From Cupriavidus oxalaticus (GTDB lineage: Bacteria > Pseudomonadota > Gammaproteobacteria > Burkholderiales > Burkholderiaceae), in contig NZ_CP038634.1 of the NCBI RefSeq assembly GCF_004768545.1, positions 1,984,001-2,048,000 of the forward strand: 64,000 nucleotides of DNA. The letters are read 5' to 3'. A program made the translations under genes and the position numbers. The notes under the pieces are model-generated. The model worked only from the letters and a program-made list of their open reading frames with translations, searched no databases and was not told the DNA's origin. Position 1 is the first letter of the stretch. Each line of letters starts with the position of its first letter. Below, piece by piece: positions 26,519 to 35,592 of this stretch.

Positions 26519-26565
26519 TTGACAGGGCCGCCCGCATTTCCATAGGATTTTGGTCAGTATGCTGA
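26519..26565 (+). promoter_or_regulatory. Strong promoter with operator before the molybdenum hydroxylase genes
   Basis: TTGACA (26519-26524) is a perfect -35; TAGGAT (26543-26548) is a -10 at 18-bp spacing. The palindrome TCAGTATGCTGA (26554-26565) covers the predicted transcription start. A repressor on this site would keep the first step of the pathway off until the inducer appears. The hydroxylase operon starts 35 bp after the operator. Confidence 0.75.
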
Positions 26566-26599
26566 ATAAACCACGCTTATCATCGGAACGGACAGGGCA

Positions 26600-28999
26600 A
26601 TGACATCGTCGATGGAACCGGATTACCCGGAAAGCCCGCGCGGCCAGGGGGTCGGCGCCCGCGTGGCGCGCAAGGAGGACGCGCGGCACCTGCACGGCAA
26701 GGGCCGCTTCGTCGCGGATATCGCCATGCCGGACCTGCAGGAAGTGGCGTTCCTGCGCAGCCCGGTGGCGCACGCCCGGCTGCTGTCGGTGACCAAGCCG
26801 TCCAATCACGCCGCCGCGGTGATCGTGCGTGAAGACATGGCGGCGGCCAGCGACATCGTTGCCGACTCGGCCTTTCCGTCCTACCAGCCCTCGGCGCAGC
26901 CACCGCTGGCCAGCGGCAAGGTGCGCTTCGTCGGCGAGCCGGTGGCGATGGCGTTCGCACCTACGCGCGCCGAGGCCGAAGACATTGCCGAGCAGGTTGC
27001 CGTGTCGTTCGACGAACTGCCCGCGCTGGCCGACGTGACCCAGGCGCGCCAGCTCGCCGGCGAGGTGCGCGTGCACGAGCACTGGCGCGACAACACCTTC
27101 CTGACGCTGACCGCCGACAAGAACTTCGAGGCGCGCCAGCACGAGGCCACGGTCGTGGTGCGCCGCAAGATCGACCTGGCGCGCCAGTGCATGGTGCCGA
27201 TGGAAGGCAAGGCGGTGCTGGCCTACTGGGACCACCAGTTCGACCAGTTGGTGGTCTATAGCGCGACGCAGGTGCCGCACATGATCCGCACGATCCTGGC
27301 GCATTGCCTGGGACTGGAGCAGGAGCGCGTGCGGGTGATCTCGCCCGACGTGGGCGGCGCCTTCGGCTACAAGTGCGTGCTGCAGCAGGAAGAGCTGTGC
27401 GTCGCGTGGCTGGCGCTGACGTACAAGCGCCCGTTCCGCTTTATCGAGGACCGGCGCGAGCACCTGACCGCCGGCGCGAACTCGCGCGAGCATCACTACG
27501 ACCTGACCGCGTATGCCGATGCGCGCGGCCGCCTGCTGGCCCTCGATGCGAAGATCGTGATCGATGGCGGCGCCTATTCGGTGTGGCCGTTCACCATCGG
27601 GCTGGAGCCCGGGCAGGCGATTGGCAACCTGCCGGGACCGTACGCCTTTGACGGCTACCGTTGCGAGACCACTTGCGTGGCGACGAACAAGCCGGGCTTC
27701 GTGCCCTATCGCGGCGTGGCGCGCACCGGCGTCTGCTTTGCGATGGAACTGATGATCGACGCCATCGCCCGCGAAGTGGGACGCGAACCGTGGGAGGTGC
27801 GCTGCGAAAACCTGGTGCCGCCCGAAGCGATGCCTTATGTCAACGTCACCAACAAGCATTTCGACGGCGGCGATTACCCGGCCAACGTACGCAAGGCCAT
27901 GGAGATGATCGGCCTGACCGCGATCCGCGCGCGCCAGCAGGCGGGGCCGCGGGGCAGCACCTATGTCGGCGTGGGTTTCGGCACCTACACCGAGCAATCG
28001 GCGCACGGCACCTCGGTGTTTGCCGCGTGGGGCACGCCGGTGATCCCGGGCTTCGATTCGGCGACGGTACGCATCACGCCGGACGGCGGGCTGGAGGTGC
28101 GCGTGGGCGTGCATTCGCACGGGCAGGGCATGGAGACCACCTTCGCGCAGATCGCCAACGAGATCCTTGGCATCGATATCGCGCGGATCAAGGTGGTGCA
28201 CGGCGATACCGGCCTGACGCCATTCTCGACGGGCACATATGCGTCGCGCTCGCTGGTGATGTCGGGCGGTGCGGTGTCGCGCGCATGCAAGGCGCTGCTG
28301 CCCCGCCTGCTGAAGATCGGCGCGCACATGCTCGGCCAGCCGCAGGATGCCGTGGCGTTCCGTGATGGCGCCGTGGCGTCCGGGAACGCGGGCACCGCAG
28401 CCGATATCGCGCGCATCGCCAACGCCTGGTACATCAACCCGCATTTGCTGCCGCCGGACGTCGACGCACAAGGTCTTGAAGTGACGATGGGCTTCAAGCC
28501 GGCCGTCGACACCGGCAGCTTCACCTACGCCACGCATGCCGTGGCAGTGGAAGTCGATATTGATTCCGGCCATGTCGGGATCCTCGACTACGTCGTGGTG
28601 GAGGACTGCGGCACCATGATCAACCCGATGGTGGTGGAAGGGCAGACCTACGGCGGCGTGGCGCAGGGCATCGGCACCGCGATGTTCGAAGCCATGCACT
28701 ACGACGGCAACGGCCAGCCGCTGGCATCGACGCTGGCCGACTACATGCTGCCGGGGCCGACCGAGATTCCGTCGATCCGCATCCATCATTTCGAGACGCC
28801 GTCGCCGCATACGGAGTTCGGCGCCAAGGGCATGGGCGAGGGCGGGGCGATCGCGCCGCCGGCGGCCATCTTCAATGCCGTCAACGACGCGCTGCGCGAT
28901 TTCGGCGTTGAACTGAAGGAGACGCCGCTGACGCCGCGCAAGATCCTGGAAGCGCTGGAAGCGGCCGAGGCCGATGCGCATAACCGGAAGGCAGCCTGA
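26600..28999 (+). CDS. Molybdenum hydroxylase large subunit, predicted picolinate 6-hydroxylase
   Basis: A 799-residue molybdopterin subunit of the xanthine dehydrogenase/CO dehydrogenase family. Family blocks include GRFVADIAMPDLQEVAFLRS at the N-terminus, DVGGAFGYKCVLQQEE, FVPYRGVARTGVCFAMELM, SHGQGMETTFAQIANEILG and the active-site Glu in GAKGMGEGGAIAPPA. These enzymes hydroxylate N-heteroaromatic rings with water at the carbon next to nitrogen. In A. faecalis the three-component PicA converts picolinate to 6-hydroxypicolinate; the position and operator here support the same role. Start ATG at 26600 or at 26612. Four bases separate it from the FAD subunit gene. Confidence 0.85.
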   Translation: MTSSMEPDYPESPRGQGVGARVARKEDARHLHGKGRFVADIAMPDLQEVAFLRSPVAHARLLSVTKPSNHAAAVIVREDMAAASDIVADSAFPSYQPSAQPPLASGKVRFVGEPVAMAFAPTRAEAEDIAEQVAVSFDELPALADVTQARQLAGEVRVHEHWRDNTFLTLTADKNFEARQHEATVVVRRKIDLARQCMVPMEGKAVLAYWDHQFDQLVVYSATQVPHMIRTILAHCLGLEQERVRVISPDVGGAFGYKCVLQQEELCVAWLALTYKRPFRFIEDRREHLTAGANSREHHYDLTAYADARGRLLALDAKIVIDGGAYSVWPFTIGLEPGQAIGNLPGPYAFDGYRCETTCVATNKPGFVPYRGVARTGVCFAMELMIDAIAREVGREPWEVRCENLVPPEAMPYVNVTNKHFDGGDYPANVRKAMEMIGLTAIRARQQAGPRGSTYVGVGFGTYTEQSAHGTSVFAAWGTPVIPGFDSATVRITPDGGLEVRVGVHSHGQGMETTFAQIANEILGIDIARIKVVHGDTGLTPFSTGTYASRSLVMSGGAVSRACKALLPRLLKIGAHMLGQPQDAVAFRDGAVASGNAGTAADIARIANAWYINPHLLPPDVDAQGLEVTMGFKPAVDTGSFTYATHAVAVEVDIDSGHVGILDYVVVEDCGTMINPMVVEGQTYGGVAQGIGTAMFEAMHYDGNGQPLASTLADYMLPGPTEIPSIRIHHFETPSPHTEFGAKGMGEGGAIAPPAAIFNAVNDALRDFGVELKETPLTPRKILEALEAAEADAHNRKAA

Positions 29000-29002
29000 C
29001 CG

Positions 29003-29830
29003 ATGAAAGCCGTTGCATTCTCCTACCACGCACCCGGCTCGCTGCCGGAGGCGCTGTCCCGGCTGCGCGCGGGCACCGATGTATCCAAGGCCATGGGCGG
29101 CGGGCAATCGCTCGGGCCGATGCTGAACCTGCGCCTGACCCGGCCCGATACGGTGGTCGACGTGTCGGCGCTGCGCGAACTCCGCGACGTGACCGCAACC
29201 GCCGACGGCATCCGCATCGGCGCCTGCGTGACCCACGCGCAGATCGAGGACGGCGTGTTCGAGCCGCTGCGCGGCACCATGCTGCAGGCCGTTGCCGGCG
29301 GCATCGCCTATCGGGCGATCCGCAACCGCGGCACCGTTGGCGGCAGCCTCGCGCATGCGGACCCTGCGGCCGACTGGGTCGTGGCCATGACCGCGCTGGG
29401 CGCTCATATCGAGATCGCGTCCGCCGCCGGCACGCGCGCAGTGCCGATGGAGTCGTTCATGCTCGGCGCCTACACCACGGTGCTGGCCGACGGCGAACTG
29501 ATCGCCGCGGTGCGGGTGCCGCCGAAGACCGCGCACACCCGCTGGGGCTACCAGAAGCTGTGCCGCAAGACCGGCGAATTCGCCGAGGCCAGCTGCGCCG
29601 CGTACTTCGACGCCAGCCGCCGCTTTGCCCGCGTCGTGCTCGGCGCGCTGGACGGCCCGCCCATGGTGCTGCCCGGCCTGACGCGCGCCGTTGCGGCGCA
29701 GGGCGCGGCCGCCCTGACGGCTGACGCCGTGGCCGAAGCCGTCGCGCAAGCCGCGCCGGGCAAGGACGCCATCGACCGCAAGCTGTACCGAACCGTCGTG
29801 ACGCGCTGCGTCGCGCAACTGCTGAACTGA
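29003..29830 (+). CDS. Molybdenum hydroxylase FAD subunit
   Basis: A 275-residue CoxM/XdhB-type flavoprotein subunit. The two FAD-contact motifs are AMGGGQSLGPMLNLRL (about residues 30-45) and NRGTVGGSLAHADPAAD (about 108-124). It takes electrons from the [2Fe-2S] subunit and hands them to an acceptor. It is the middle gene of the large-FAD-FeS operon. Confidence 0.85.
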   Translation: MKAVAFSYHAPGSLPEALSRLRAGTDVSKAMGGGQSLGPMLNLRLTRPDTVVDVSALRELRDVTATADGIRIGACVTHAQIEDGVFEPLRGTMLQAVAGGIAYRAIRNRGTVGGSLAHADPAADWVVAMTALGAHIEIASAAGTRAVPMESFMLGAYTTVLADGELIAAVRVPPKTAHTRWGYQKLCRKTGEFAEASCAAYFDASRRFARVVLGALDGPPMVLPGLTRAVAAQGAAALTADAVAEAVAQAAPGKDAIDRKLYRTVVTRCVAQLLN

Positions 29831-29840
29831 GGAGCACCCC

Positions 29841-31007
29841 GTGCAGACCATCGAATTCACCGTCAACGGCCGCCGGGTGTCCGGCGCGTGCGCGGACCGG
29901 ACGCACCTGGGCGACTACCTGCGCGACACGCATCGTCTGACCGGCACGCACCTTGGCTGCGAGCATGGCGTGTGCGGCGCCTGCACCGTGCTGGTGGATG
30001 GCAAGCCGGTGCGCTCGTGCATCACCTTTGCCGCCGCCTGCCAGGGCGCCGACATCGTCACGGTGGAGGGCTACGAGGACGACGCGGTCATGGCCGACCT
30101 GCGCGCCGCCTTCAACCGGCACCACGCCCTGCAATGCGGCTACTGCACGCCCGGCATGCTGGCCACCGCACGCGATATCGTGCTGCGCCTGCCCGATGCC
30201 GACGAAGCCACCATCCGGCATGAGTTGTCGGGCAACCTGTGCCGCTGCACCGGCTATATGGGCATCGTCGCCGCGATCCGTTCGGTGCTGGACGCGCGCC
30301 GCGCGGCCGCCGGCGTGATCGCGCGGCATGCCGGCGCGGCCGCCGCACCGCTGGCGTTTGCGGGCTTCACGGTCGCGGACGAGGCGCTCGGCACGCAGCC
30401 GCACCTGGCTGCGGCGGGCAGCGCCGAGCCCGAGCGCTCGGCCGACCGCAAGGGCTGGTCGCGCATCGAAGGCGGCTTTAACGTGCCCTATGCGCTGGAC
30501 GAGGTATGGACCTTCATGGCGGATTTGCCGGCCGTGGCCGGCTGCCTGCCCGGCGCGGTGCTGACGGAAGTGGCCGGGGAGAAGGTAAGGGGCCATATCG
30601 CGATCAAGTTCGGCCCTATGTCGGCAAGGTTCGAGGGGGCCGCGCGCCTGCAGCGCGATGATGCGAACAAGCGCGGCGTGCTGAAGGGTGCGGGACAGGA
30701 CTCGCTCAGCAATTCCAAGGCCGCGGGCGATATCGCTTACCAGCTCAGGGCCTTGTCCGCCGGCGGGACCGAAGTCGCGGTCGATCTGCAGTATTCGCTG
30801 CAAGGGCCGCTGGCCCAGTTCTCGCGCTCGGGGCTGGTGCGGGACTTCGTGCGGCGGATGATCGCCGACTTCGGCAAATCGGTATCGCGCAGGATGGACC
30901 CGACGCTCTCCGACGCCGAACGGAACCAGGCCGTGCGCCTGAATCCGGTGGCAGTGTTCTTCGGCGTACTGTGGGAGCGTGTGAAGCGCTTGTTCGGCGC
31001 CCGCTGA
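29841..31007 (+). CDS. Molybdenum hydroxylase [2Fe-2S] subunit fused to a CoxG/SRPBCC domain
   Basis: A 388-residue fusion. Residues 1-155 are a usual two-cluster subunit: a plant-type cluster with Cys in GCEHGVCGACTVL and the C-terminal cluster with Cys in CGYCTPGM and NLCRCTGYMG. After an Ala-rich linker (about 155-205), residues 210-360 form a CoxG-like SRPBCC domain (GGFNVPYALDEVWTFMADLP, GHIAIKFGPMSARFEGAARL), ending in a basic hydrophobic tail (VAVFFGVLWERVKRLFG). CoxG is a membrane-recruitment and quinone-delivery partner of CO dehydrogenase-like enzymes. The fusion therefore suggests that this hydroxylase docks at the membrane and feeds electrons to quinone. GAGGAG precedes the start. 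Confidence 0.85.
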   Translation: MQTIEFTVNGRRVSGACADRTHLGDYLRDTHRLTGTHLGCEHGVCGACTVLVDGKPVRSCITFAAACQGADIVTVEGYEDDAVMADLRAAFNRHHALQCGYCTPGMLATARDIVLRLPDADEATIRHELSGNLCRCTGYMGIVAAIRSVLDARRAAAGVIARHAGAAAAPLAFAGFTVADEALGTQPHLAAAGSAEPERSADRKGWSRIEGGFNVPYALDEVWTFMADLPAVAGCLPGAVLTEVAGEKVRGHIAIKFGPMSARFEGAARLQRDDANKRGVLKGAGQDSLSNSKAAGDIAYQLRALSAGGTEVAVDLQYSLQGPLAQFSRSGLVRDFVRRMIADFGKSVSRRMDPTLSDAERNQAVRLNPVAVFFGVLWERVKRLFGAR

Positions 31008-31059
31008 ACAACGCTGGCCGGGTTGGGGGAAGGTAGGGGCGTGGCCTCCCTTGCCCGCC

Positions 31060-31656
31060 TTACCCCGGATGCACTACAACCAGTAGTGCGGTGGCAGTGG
31101 TCTTGCCGCCATTGGAGATCGCATGTGCGACATCAGCCGCATAGCGCGCGGTCTCGCCGTGCCGCAGCTTCTTCTCGTCGGCGCCGGCGCGCACCGTCAT
31201 CGACCCGCCCAATACCGTCAGGTGTTCCTGCGTGCCGGCCTCGTGCGGCTCGGAGGCCAGCACGCCGCCGGCCTGGATGGTCAGTTCATACCACTCGAAG
31301 CGCCCGGCCAGTTCGATCGGGCCAAGGATGCGCAGGTCGCAGCGGGTATCGGGGCTTTTCAGCGACGGGATCGCGTGCGGCTGCAGCACGGTGATACCGG
31401 CGCCGGGACGCTCGGCGGCGCCGCCAGCGAGGAAGTCGGCCAGGCTCACGCCCAGCGCATTGGCCAGCCGCCACAGCACCGCAACGGTCGGGTTGGCCAG
31501 GTTGCGTTCGATCTGCGACAGCATCGACTTGGATACGCCGGCGCGGCGGGACAGTTCGTCGAGCGACAGCCGCTGCTGCTGGCGCAATGCCTGCAGCGCC
31601 AGGCCGACTGCCGGCGGGCCTTCGGCTTGCGGAGTCTGGACCGGGGCTTGCGTCAT
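31060..31656 (-). CDS. XRE-family regulator with C-terminal cupin (PuuR/SutR type)
   Basis: A 198-residue protein with an N-terminal helix-turn-helix ([27 protein letters not shown], about residues 24-50) and a C-terminal cupin (about 115-195, with [14 protein letters not shown]). The cupin would sense a small molecule. It is divergent from kbl-tdh with a 113-bp gap holding repeated TGTTCGATATA-like motifs, so it probably controls threonine/glycine interconversion and itself. The ribosome site is weak. Confidence 0.8.
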   Translation of the reverse strand: MTQAPVQTPQAEGPPAVGLALQALRQQQRLSLDELSRRAGVSKSMLSQIERNLANPTVAVLWRLANALGVSLADFLAGGAAERPGAGITVLQPHAIPSLKSPDTRCDLRILGPIELAGRFEWYELTIQAGGVLASEPHEAGTQEHLTVLGGSMTVRAGADEKKLRHGETARYAADVAHAISNGGKTTATALLVVVHPG

Positions 31657-31663
31657 GGATGAA

Positions 31664-31713
31664 TGTTCGTTATATTGCGCAAAATGTTCGATATACAGAA
31701 CACGTTCGATTTA
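31664..31713. promoter_or_regulatory. Three TGTTCG-type repeats, probable operator of the XRE regulator
   Basis: TGTTCGTTATAT (31664-31675), TGTTCGATATAC (31684-31695) and CGTTCGATTTAT (31702-31713) are direct repeats spaced 20 and 18 bp. The middle copy is also the left arm of an inverted repeat, TGTTC-N8-GAACA (31684-31701). They lie in the divergent gap between the regulator and kbl and begin 8 bp upstream of the regulator's start codon. Their position suggests autoregulation and control of kbl-tdh. Confidence 0.55.
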
Positions 31714-31769
31714 TCGATCGAATCGTAGCATATCCCCAGCACACCACTGCACCTCACCGGGAGCCAGCC

Positions 31770-32969
31770 ATGTCGAATGCCGAGGCATTCTACGCATCCA
31801 TCCGCACCGAACTCGACGCGATCCGCGAGGCCGGGCTGTTCAAGCAGGAGCGCGTGATCGCCACGCCGCAGGGCGCGCGGGTGCGCACCACCGACGGCCG
31901 CGAGGTGATCAATTTGTGCGCCAACAACTACCTTGGGTTGTCGTCGCACCCTCGCGTGATCGAGGCCGCGCACGAGGCGCTGCGCACGCATGGCTTCGGG
32001 CTGAGTTCGGTGCGCTTTATCTGCGGCACGCAAGACCTGCACAAGACGCTGGAAGCGCGGCTGTCGGCGTTCCTGGGCACCGAGGACACCATCCTTTATG
32101 GTTCGGCGTTCGATGCCAACGGCGGGCTGTTCGAGACGCTGCTGGGAGCCGAGGATGCAGTCATCAGCGATGCGCTCAACCATGCCTCGATCATCGACGG
32201 CATCCGCCTGAGCAAGGCGCGCCGCTACCGCTACCAGCACAACGACCTCGACGACCTGCGCGTGCAGCTGGCGCAGGCGCGCGCGGACGGCGCGCGCTTC
32301 GTGCTGGTATTTACCGACGGCGCGTTTTCGATGGACGGCACCATCGCGCGGCTGGACGAGATGCGCGCGATCTGCGACGAGCATGGCGCGCTGCTTGGCA
32401 TCGACGAATGCCACGCCACTGGCTTCCTGGGCGCGCGCGGGCGCGGCACGCATGAGTTGCGCGGCGTGTTCGGCAAGATCGACATCATCACCGGCACGCT
32501 GGGCAAGGCGCTGGGCGGCGCGTCCGGCGGCTTTACCAGCGCGCGCCAGGAAGTGGTGGCGCTGCTGCGCCAGCGCTCGCGGCCGTACCTGTTCTCCAAT
32601 ACCGTGGCGCCGGCCATCGTCGGGGCATCGATCGCGGTGCTCGATATCCTGGAAGGCAGCACCGAGCTGCGCGACCGGCTGGAGCGCAACACGAAGTTCT
32701 TCCGCGCGGGGCTGGACAAGCTGGGCTTCGACGTCAAGGCGGGCGAGCATCCCATCATTCCGATCATGGTCTACGACGCGGAGAAGGCGCAGCAGCTCGC
32801 GCAGCGGCTGCTGGAACTGGGCGTGTACGTGGTGGGCTTCTTCTACCCCGTGGTGCCCAAGGGCCAGGCCCGCATCCGCGTGCAGATGAGCGCGCTGCAT
32901 GACGAGGCCGCGCTGCAGGCGGCGCTGGATGCGTTCGGCGCGGCCGGCCGCGAACTGGGGCTGATCTGA
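31770..32969 (+). CDS. kbl: 2-amino-3-ketobutyrate CoA ligase (glycine C-acetyltransferase)
   Basis: A 399-residue PLP enzyme of the alpha-oxoamine synthase family that splits 2-amino-3-oxobutyrate with CoA into glycine and acetyl-CoA. Motifs are [30 protein letters not shown], the substrate His in [21 protein letters not shown], and the PLP-binding Lys in [16 protein letters not shown] at 31770 follows GGGAG. Its stop overlaps the start of tdh, which makes the pathway's first product. Confidence 0.92.
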   Translation: MSNAEAFYASIRTELDAIREAGLFKQERVIATPQGARVRTTDGREVINLCANNYLGLSSHPRVIEAAHEALRTHGFGLSSVRFICGTQDLHKTLEARLSAFLGTEDTILYGSAFDANGGLFETLLGAEDAVISDALNHASIIDGIRLSKARRYRYQHNDLDDLRVQLAQARADGARFVLVFTDGAFSMDGTIARLDEMRAICDEHGALLGIDECHATGFLGARGRGTHELRGVFGKIDIITGTLGKALGGASGGFTSARQEVVALLRQRSRPYLFSNTVAPAIVGASIAVLDILEGSTELRDRLERNTKFFRAGLDKLGFDVKAGEHPIIPIMVYDAEKAQQLAQRLLELGVYVVGFFYPVVPKGQARIRVQMSALHDEAALQAALDAFGAAGRELGLI

Positions 32970-33925
32970 TGGCCGACAGCACTCCCAGGATCCTGATCGT
33001 CGGCGCCAACGGCCAGATCGGCTCCGAGCTGGCACTGGCGCTGGCCGAGCGCTACGGCCGTACCAGCGTCATCACCTCCGACGTAGTGCCGACCGGCCGC
33101 CACGTGCACATCACGCACGAGATGCTCAACGCCACCGACCGCGGCGAACTCGCGACCGTGGTCGAGCGCCATGGCATCACGCAGGTCTACCTGCTGGCGG
33201 CGGCGCTGTCGGCCACCGGCGAAAAGGCGCCGCAGTGGGCATGGAACCTGAACATGACGAGCCTGCTCAACGTGCTGGAGCTGGCGCGGCAGACCGGGCT
33301 GGAGCGCGTGTTCTGGCCCAGCTCGATCGCTGCGTTCGGACCGACCACGCCAGCCGTGGATACGCCGCAGAAGACCGTGATGGAGCCGACCACCGTCTAT
33401 GGCATTTCCAAGCAGGCGGGCGAGGGCTGGTGCCGCTGGTACCACGCCAACCACGGCGTCGACGTGCGCAGCGTGCGCTATCCGGGACTGATCTCGCACA
33501 AGACGCCGCCGGGCGGCGGCACCACGGACTATGCGGTCGACATCTTCCATGCAGCCGTGAAGGGCGAGCCCTACACGTGCTTCCTGAAGGAAGACGAGGC
33601 CCTGCCGATGATGTACATGCCCGACGCGCTGCGCGCGACCATCGAACTAATGGAGGCGCCGGCGGAACGGCTGGGCGAGCGCGGCAGCTACAACATCGCC
33701 GGCACCACCTTCACGCCCGCGCAGATCGCCGCGGCGATCCGCAAGCATGTGCCGGACTTCGAGATCCGCTACGAACCCGACTACCGCCAGGCGATCGCGC
33801 AAGGCTGGCCGGATTCGATCGACGATTCGGTGGCGCGCGCTGACTGGGGGTGGAAGGCGCAGTACGGCCTGGAGGAAATGGTCGCGGACATGCTGGCCAA
33901 CCTGAGGACGGCGCTGGCCGCCTGA
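32969..33925 (+). CDS. tdh: L-threonine 3-dehydrogenase, short-chain (epimerase-like) type
   Basis: A 318-residue NAD-dependent dehydrogenase of the extended short-chain family: NAD motif ILIVGANGQIGSELA, catalytic Tyr and Lys in TVYGISKQAG, and Ser in FWPSSIAAFGP. It oxidises threonine to 2-amino-3-oxobutyrate, the substrate of Kbl. This is the SDR-type enzyme known from Cupriavidus and Flavobacterium, not the zinc-dependent MDR type of E. coli. The start overlaps the kbl stop (TGATG), so the pair is translationally coupled. Confidence 0.9.
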   Translation: MADSTPRILIVGANGQIGSELALALAERYGRTSVITSDVVPTGRHVHITHEMLNATDRGELATVVERHGITQVYLLAAALSATGEKAPQWAWNLNMTSLLNVLELARQTGLERVFWPSSIAAFGPTTPAVDTPQKTVMEPTTVYGISKQAGEGWCRWYHANHGVDVRSVRYPGLISHKTPPGGGTTDYAVDIFHAAVKGEPYTCFLKEDEALPMMYMPDALRATIELMEAPAERLGERGSYNIAGTTFTPAQIAAAIRKHVPDFEIRYEPDYRQAIAQGWPDSIDDSVARADWGWKAQYGLEEMVADMLANLRTALAA

Positions 33926-33928
33926 GCG

Positions 33929-35128
33929 CTATGGCACGGCGGCGTCGATGGCGATCCGCACGCCTTCGCTGCCGACTGCCAGCGGACCGCTGCGCCCGAC
34001 CAGGTCGCCCGACTGCGGCATGGCATTCCCGCTCGCGGAAATGCGCGCCTCCACCACCACCTGCGTGTGTGCCGACAGCTTGCGGTCGGGCCGCATTGCC
34101 ATCGCGTCGTCCAGCGTGAACGTCAGCGGCAGGTCGCGCGCCTGCCGGCGCAGCACCGCCAGAGGCTTGCGCGAGCCGTCGGCGGGCAGGGCGTAGACGA
34201 ACAGGGTGTCGCCCGGCTGCGGCGTGCGCCCGGCCTTTTCGCTGAGCGTGACCATGCCGGTAATCTGCGCCGGCTGCGCGGCGGACGTGCCACGCGCCGC
34301 GGCGAGGTTGGCGGCCACGCGCGCCGCGGTCTGCGAGTCCGGGGGCAGCAGCCGGTGCAGGTGTTCCCAGTAGCCGATCGCCGCCTGCTTGTCGCCGCGC
34401 TCCACCGCAGCGCTGGCCGCGAGCGCCAGGGCCTTGGGGTCATCCGGATCCAGCGCCAGTGCCCGGCTGATCTCCGCCATGGGCGCGCCTTGCAGCGAGC
34501 CGTTGTTGAGGCTGGCCAGCACGTCGGCGTAATCGGCGCGCAGCGATGCCACCTCGGGCGCCAGCTCGACTGCGCGGGCGTAGGCCGCGGCCGCGTCGGC
34601 ATACCGCTCCAGCACGCTGTAGGAGCGCGCCAGCATGGCCCAGCCTGCGGGATCGGCCGGCGCTTCGCGAAGCCGCTGCGCCAGCTGGTTGACCATGCCT
34701 TCTACCTGCGCGCCGCTGAGCTGGTGCTGGCTGCCGCCGGCCTCAGGCATGTCGCCGGCGCGCCAGAGAGCGACGGGGTTGCCCAGGTGCAGGTAGAGCA
34801 GGATGGCGGCACTCGGCAACGCCGCCAGCAACGCCGCGGCGAGCAGTGCAGACGTGCTCGCGCGGGGTGTGCCGGTGGCGGTGTCCGCGGCTTCATCCAG
34901 CAGCCGGCGGCCGAGTTCGTCGCGGGCCTCGGCATGCCGGGCCGCGCTCAGCGTGCCGGTGCGCAGGTCGGCGTCGAGTTCGCGCAACTGGTCGCGGTAC
35001 AGGTCGACCAGCAGCGTGCGCTCCGGTGTGCCAGGGTCGGTAATGGCGTGGCGGCGCAGCAGCGGCCACAGCAGTCCGGCCATGGCGGCGGCGATCAGCG
35101 CGGCGGCGAGCAGCCAGAAGGTCGTCAT
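33929..35128 (-). CDS. ccmI: Cytochrome c maturation protein CcmI (CycH), TPR protein
   Basis: A 399-residue protein with an N-terminal membrane helix (FWLLAAALIAAAMAGLLWPLL), a Leu/Arg-rich coiled-coil segment (LLVDLYRDQLRELDADL), a second helix near residue 100 and a TPR region (about 150-285). CcmI delivers apocytochrome c to the CcmF/CcmH haem lyase. It is the last gene of the nap-ccm run. It overlaps ccmH by 4 bp. Confidence 0.88.
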   Translation of the reverse strand: MTTFWLLAAALIAAAMAGLLWPLLRRHAITDPGTPERTLLVDLYRDQLRELDADLRTGTLSAARHAEARDELGRRLLDEAADTATGTPRASTSALLAAALLAALPSAAILLYLHLGNPVALWRAGDMPEAGGSQHQLSGAQVEGMVNQLAQRLREAPADPAGWAMLARSYSVLERYADAAAAYARAVELAPEVASLRADYADVLASLNNGSLQGAPMAEISRALALDPDDPKALALAASAAVERGDKQAAIGYWEHLHRLLPPDSQTAARVAANLAAARGTSAAQPAQITGMVTLSEKAGRTPQPGDTLFVYALPADGSRKPLAVLRRQARDLPLTFTLDDAMAMRPDRKLSAHTQVVVEARISASGNAMPQSGDLVGRSGPLAVGSEGVRIAIDAAVP

Positions 35129-35592
35129 GGTTGTCTGGGGCGGGCAGGATCGGCGGAGGCGTTGAGCAGGCTTTCGAGGTCGCGCCGCGCGCTGTCGTCA
35201 AGTGCAGCGCCCGTGCCGCAGTGACGCGCGCGAGCCCGCACGATTGCCCATGCGACGCCGGCAACCAGCAGCAGCGGACCAAACCACAACAGCCACGTCA
35301 GCGGCCGCAGCGGCGGCTTGTACAGCACGAAGTCGCCATAGCGCTGCACCAGGTAGTCCTTGACCGCCTGGTCGCTGGCGCCGCCGCGCAGCTGCTCGCG
35401 GATCTGGCGGCGCAGGTCGACGGCCAGGTCGGCGTTGGAATCGGCCAGCGTCTGGTTCTGGCACACCAGGCAGCGCAGTTCATTGGACAGCGCATGCACG
35501 CGCGCATCGAGCTCGGCCTCGGTCGGCGCGGCAGCCGCCAGCAGCGGCAGGCAGCATAGCCACAGGGCAAGCGCAGCGCGCAGCCTACGCAT
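35125..35592 (-). CDS. ccmH: Cytochrome c maturation protein CcmH (CcmL/CycL)
   Basis: A 155-residue periplasmic thiol-oxidoreductase with a signal peptide, the LRCLVCQN motif (reactive Cys pair, about residues 40-45) and a C-terminal membrane anchor (LLWFGPLLLVAGVAWAIV). It keeps the apocytochrome CxxCH cysteines reduced, together with the CcmG protein encoded just upstream. Overlaps both neighbours. Confidence 0.9.
   Translation of the reverse strand: MRRLRAALALWLCCLPLLAAAAPTEAELDARVHALSNELRCLVCQNQTLADSNADLAVDLRRQIREQLRGGASDQAVKDYLVQRYGDFVLYKPPLRPLTWLLWFGPLLLVAGVAWAIVRARARHCGTGAALDDSARRDLESLLNASADPARPRQP

Noticed and set aside
26060..29866. 1268-codon open frame on the minus strand
   Set aside because: It lies antisense to nicF and the Mo hydroxylase genes, which have clear motifs; its translation is rich in His, Arg, Gly and Gln without any domain, typical for a shadow frame in high-GC DNA.
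22197..31007. Assignment of the island to nicotinate degradation
   Set aside because: NicX, D, F and E are shared with that pathway, but there is no NicC-type flavin monooxygenase or NicAB pair; a Rieske oxygenase and a separate decarboxylase fit picolinate better.
31008..31059. GC-rich imperfect hairpin between the picolinate island and the XRE gene
   Set aside because: The arms (GGTAGGGGC and GCCCGCCTTACC) pair only with bulges and no T-run follows, so I did not call a terminator.
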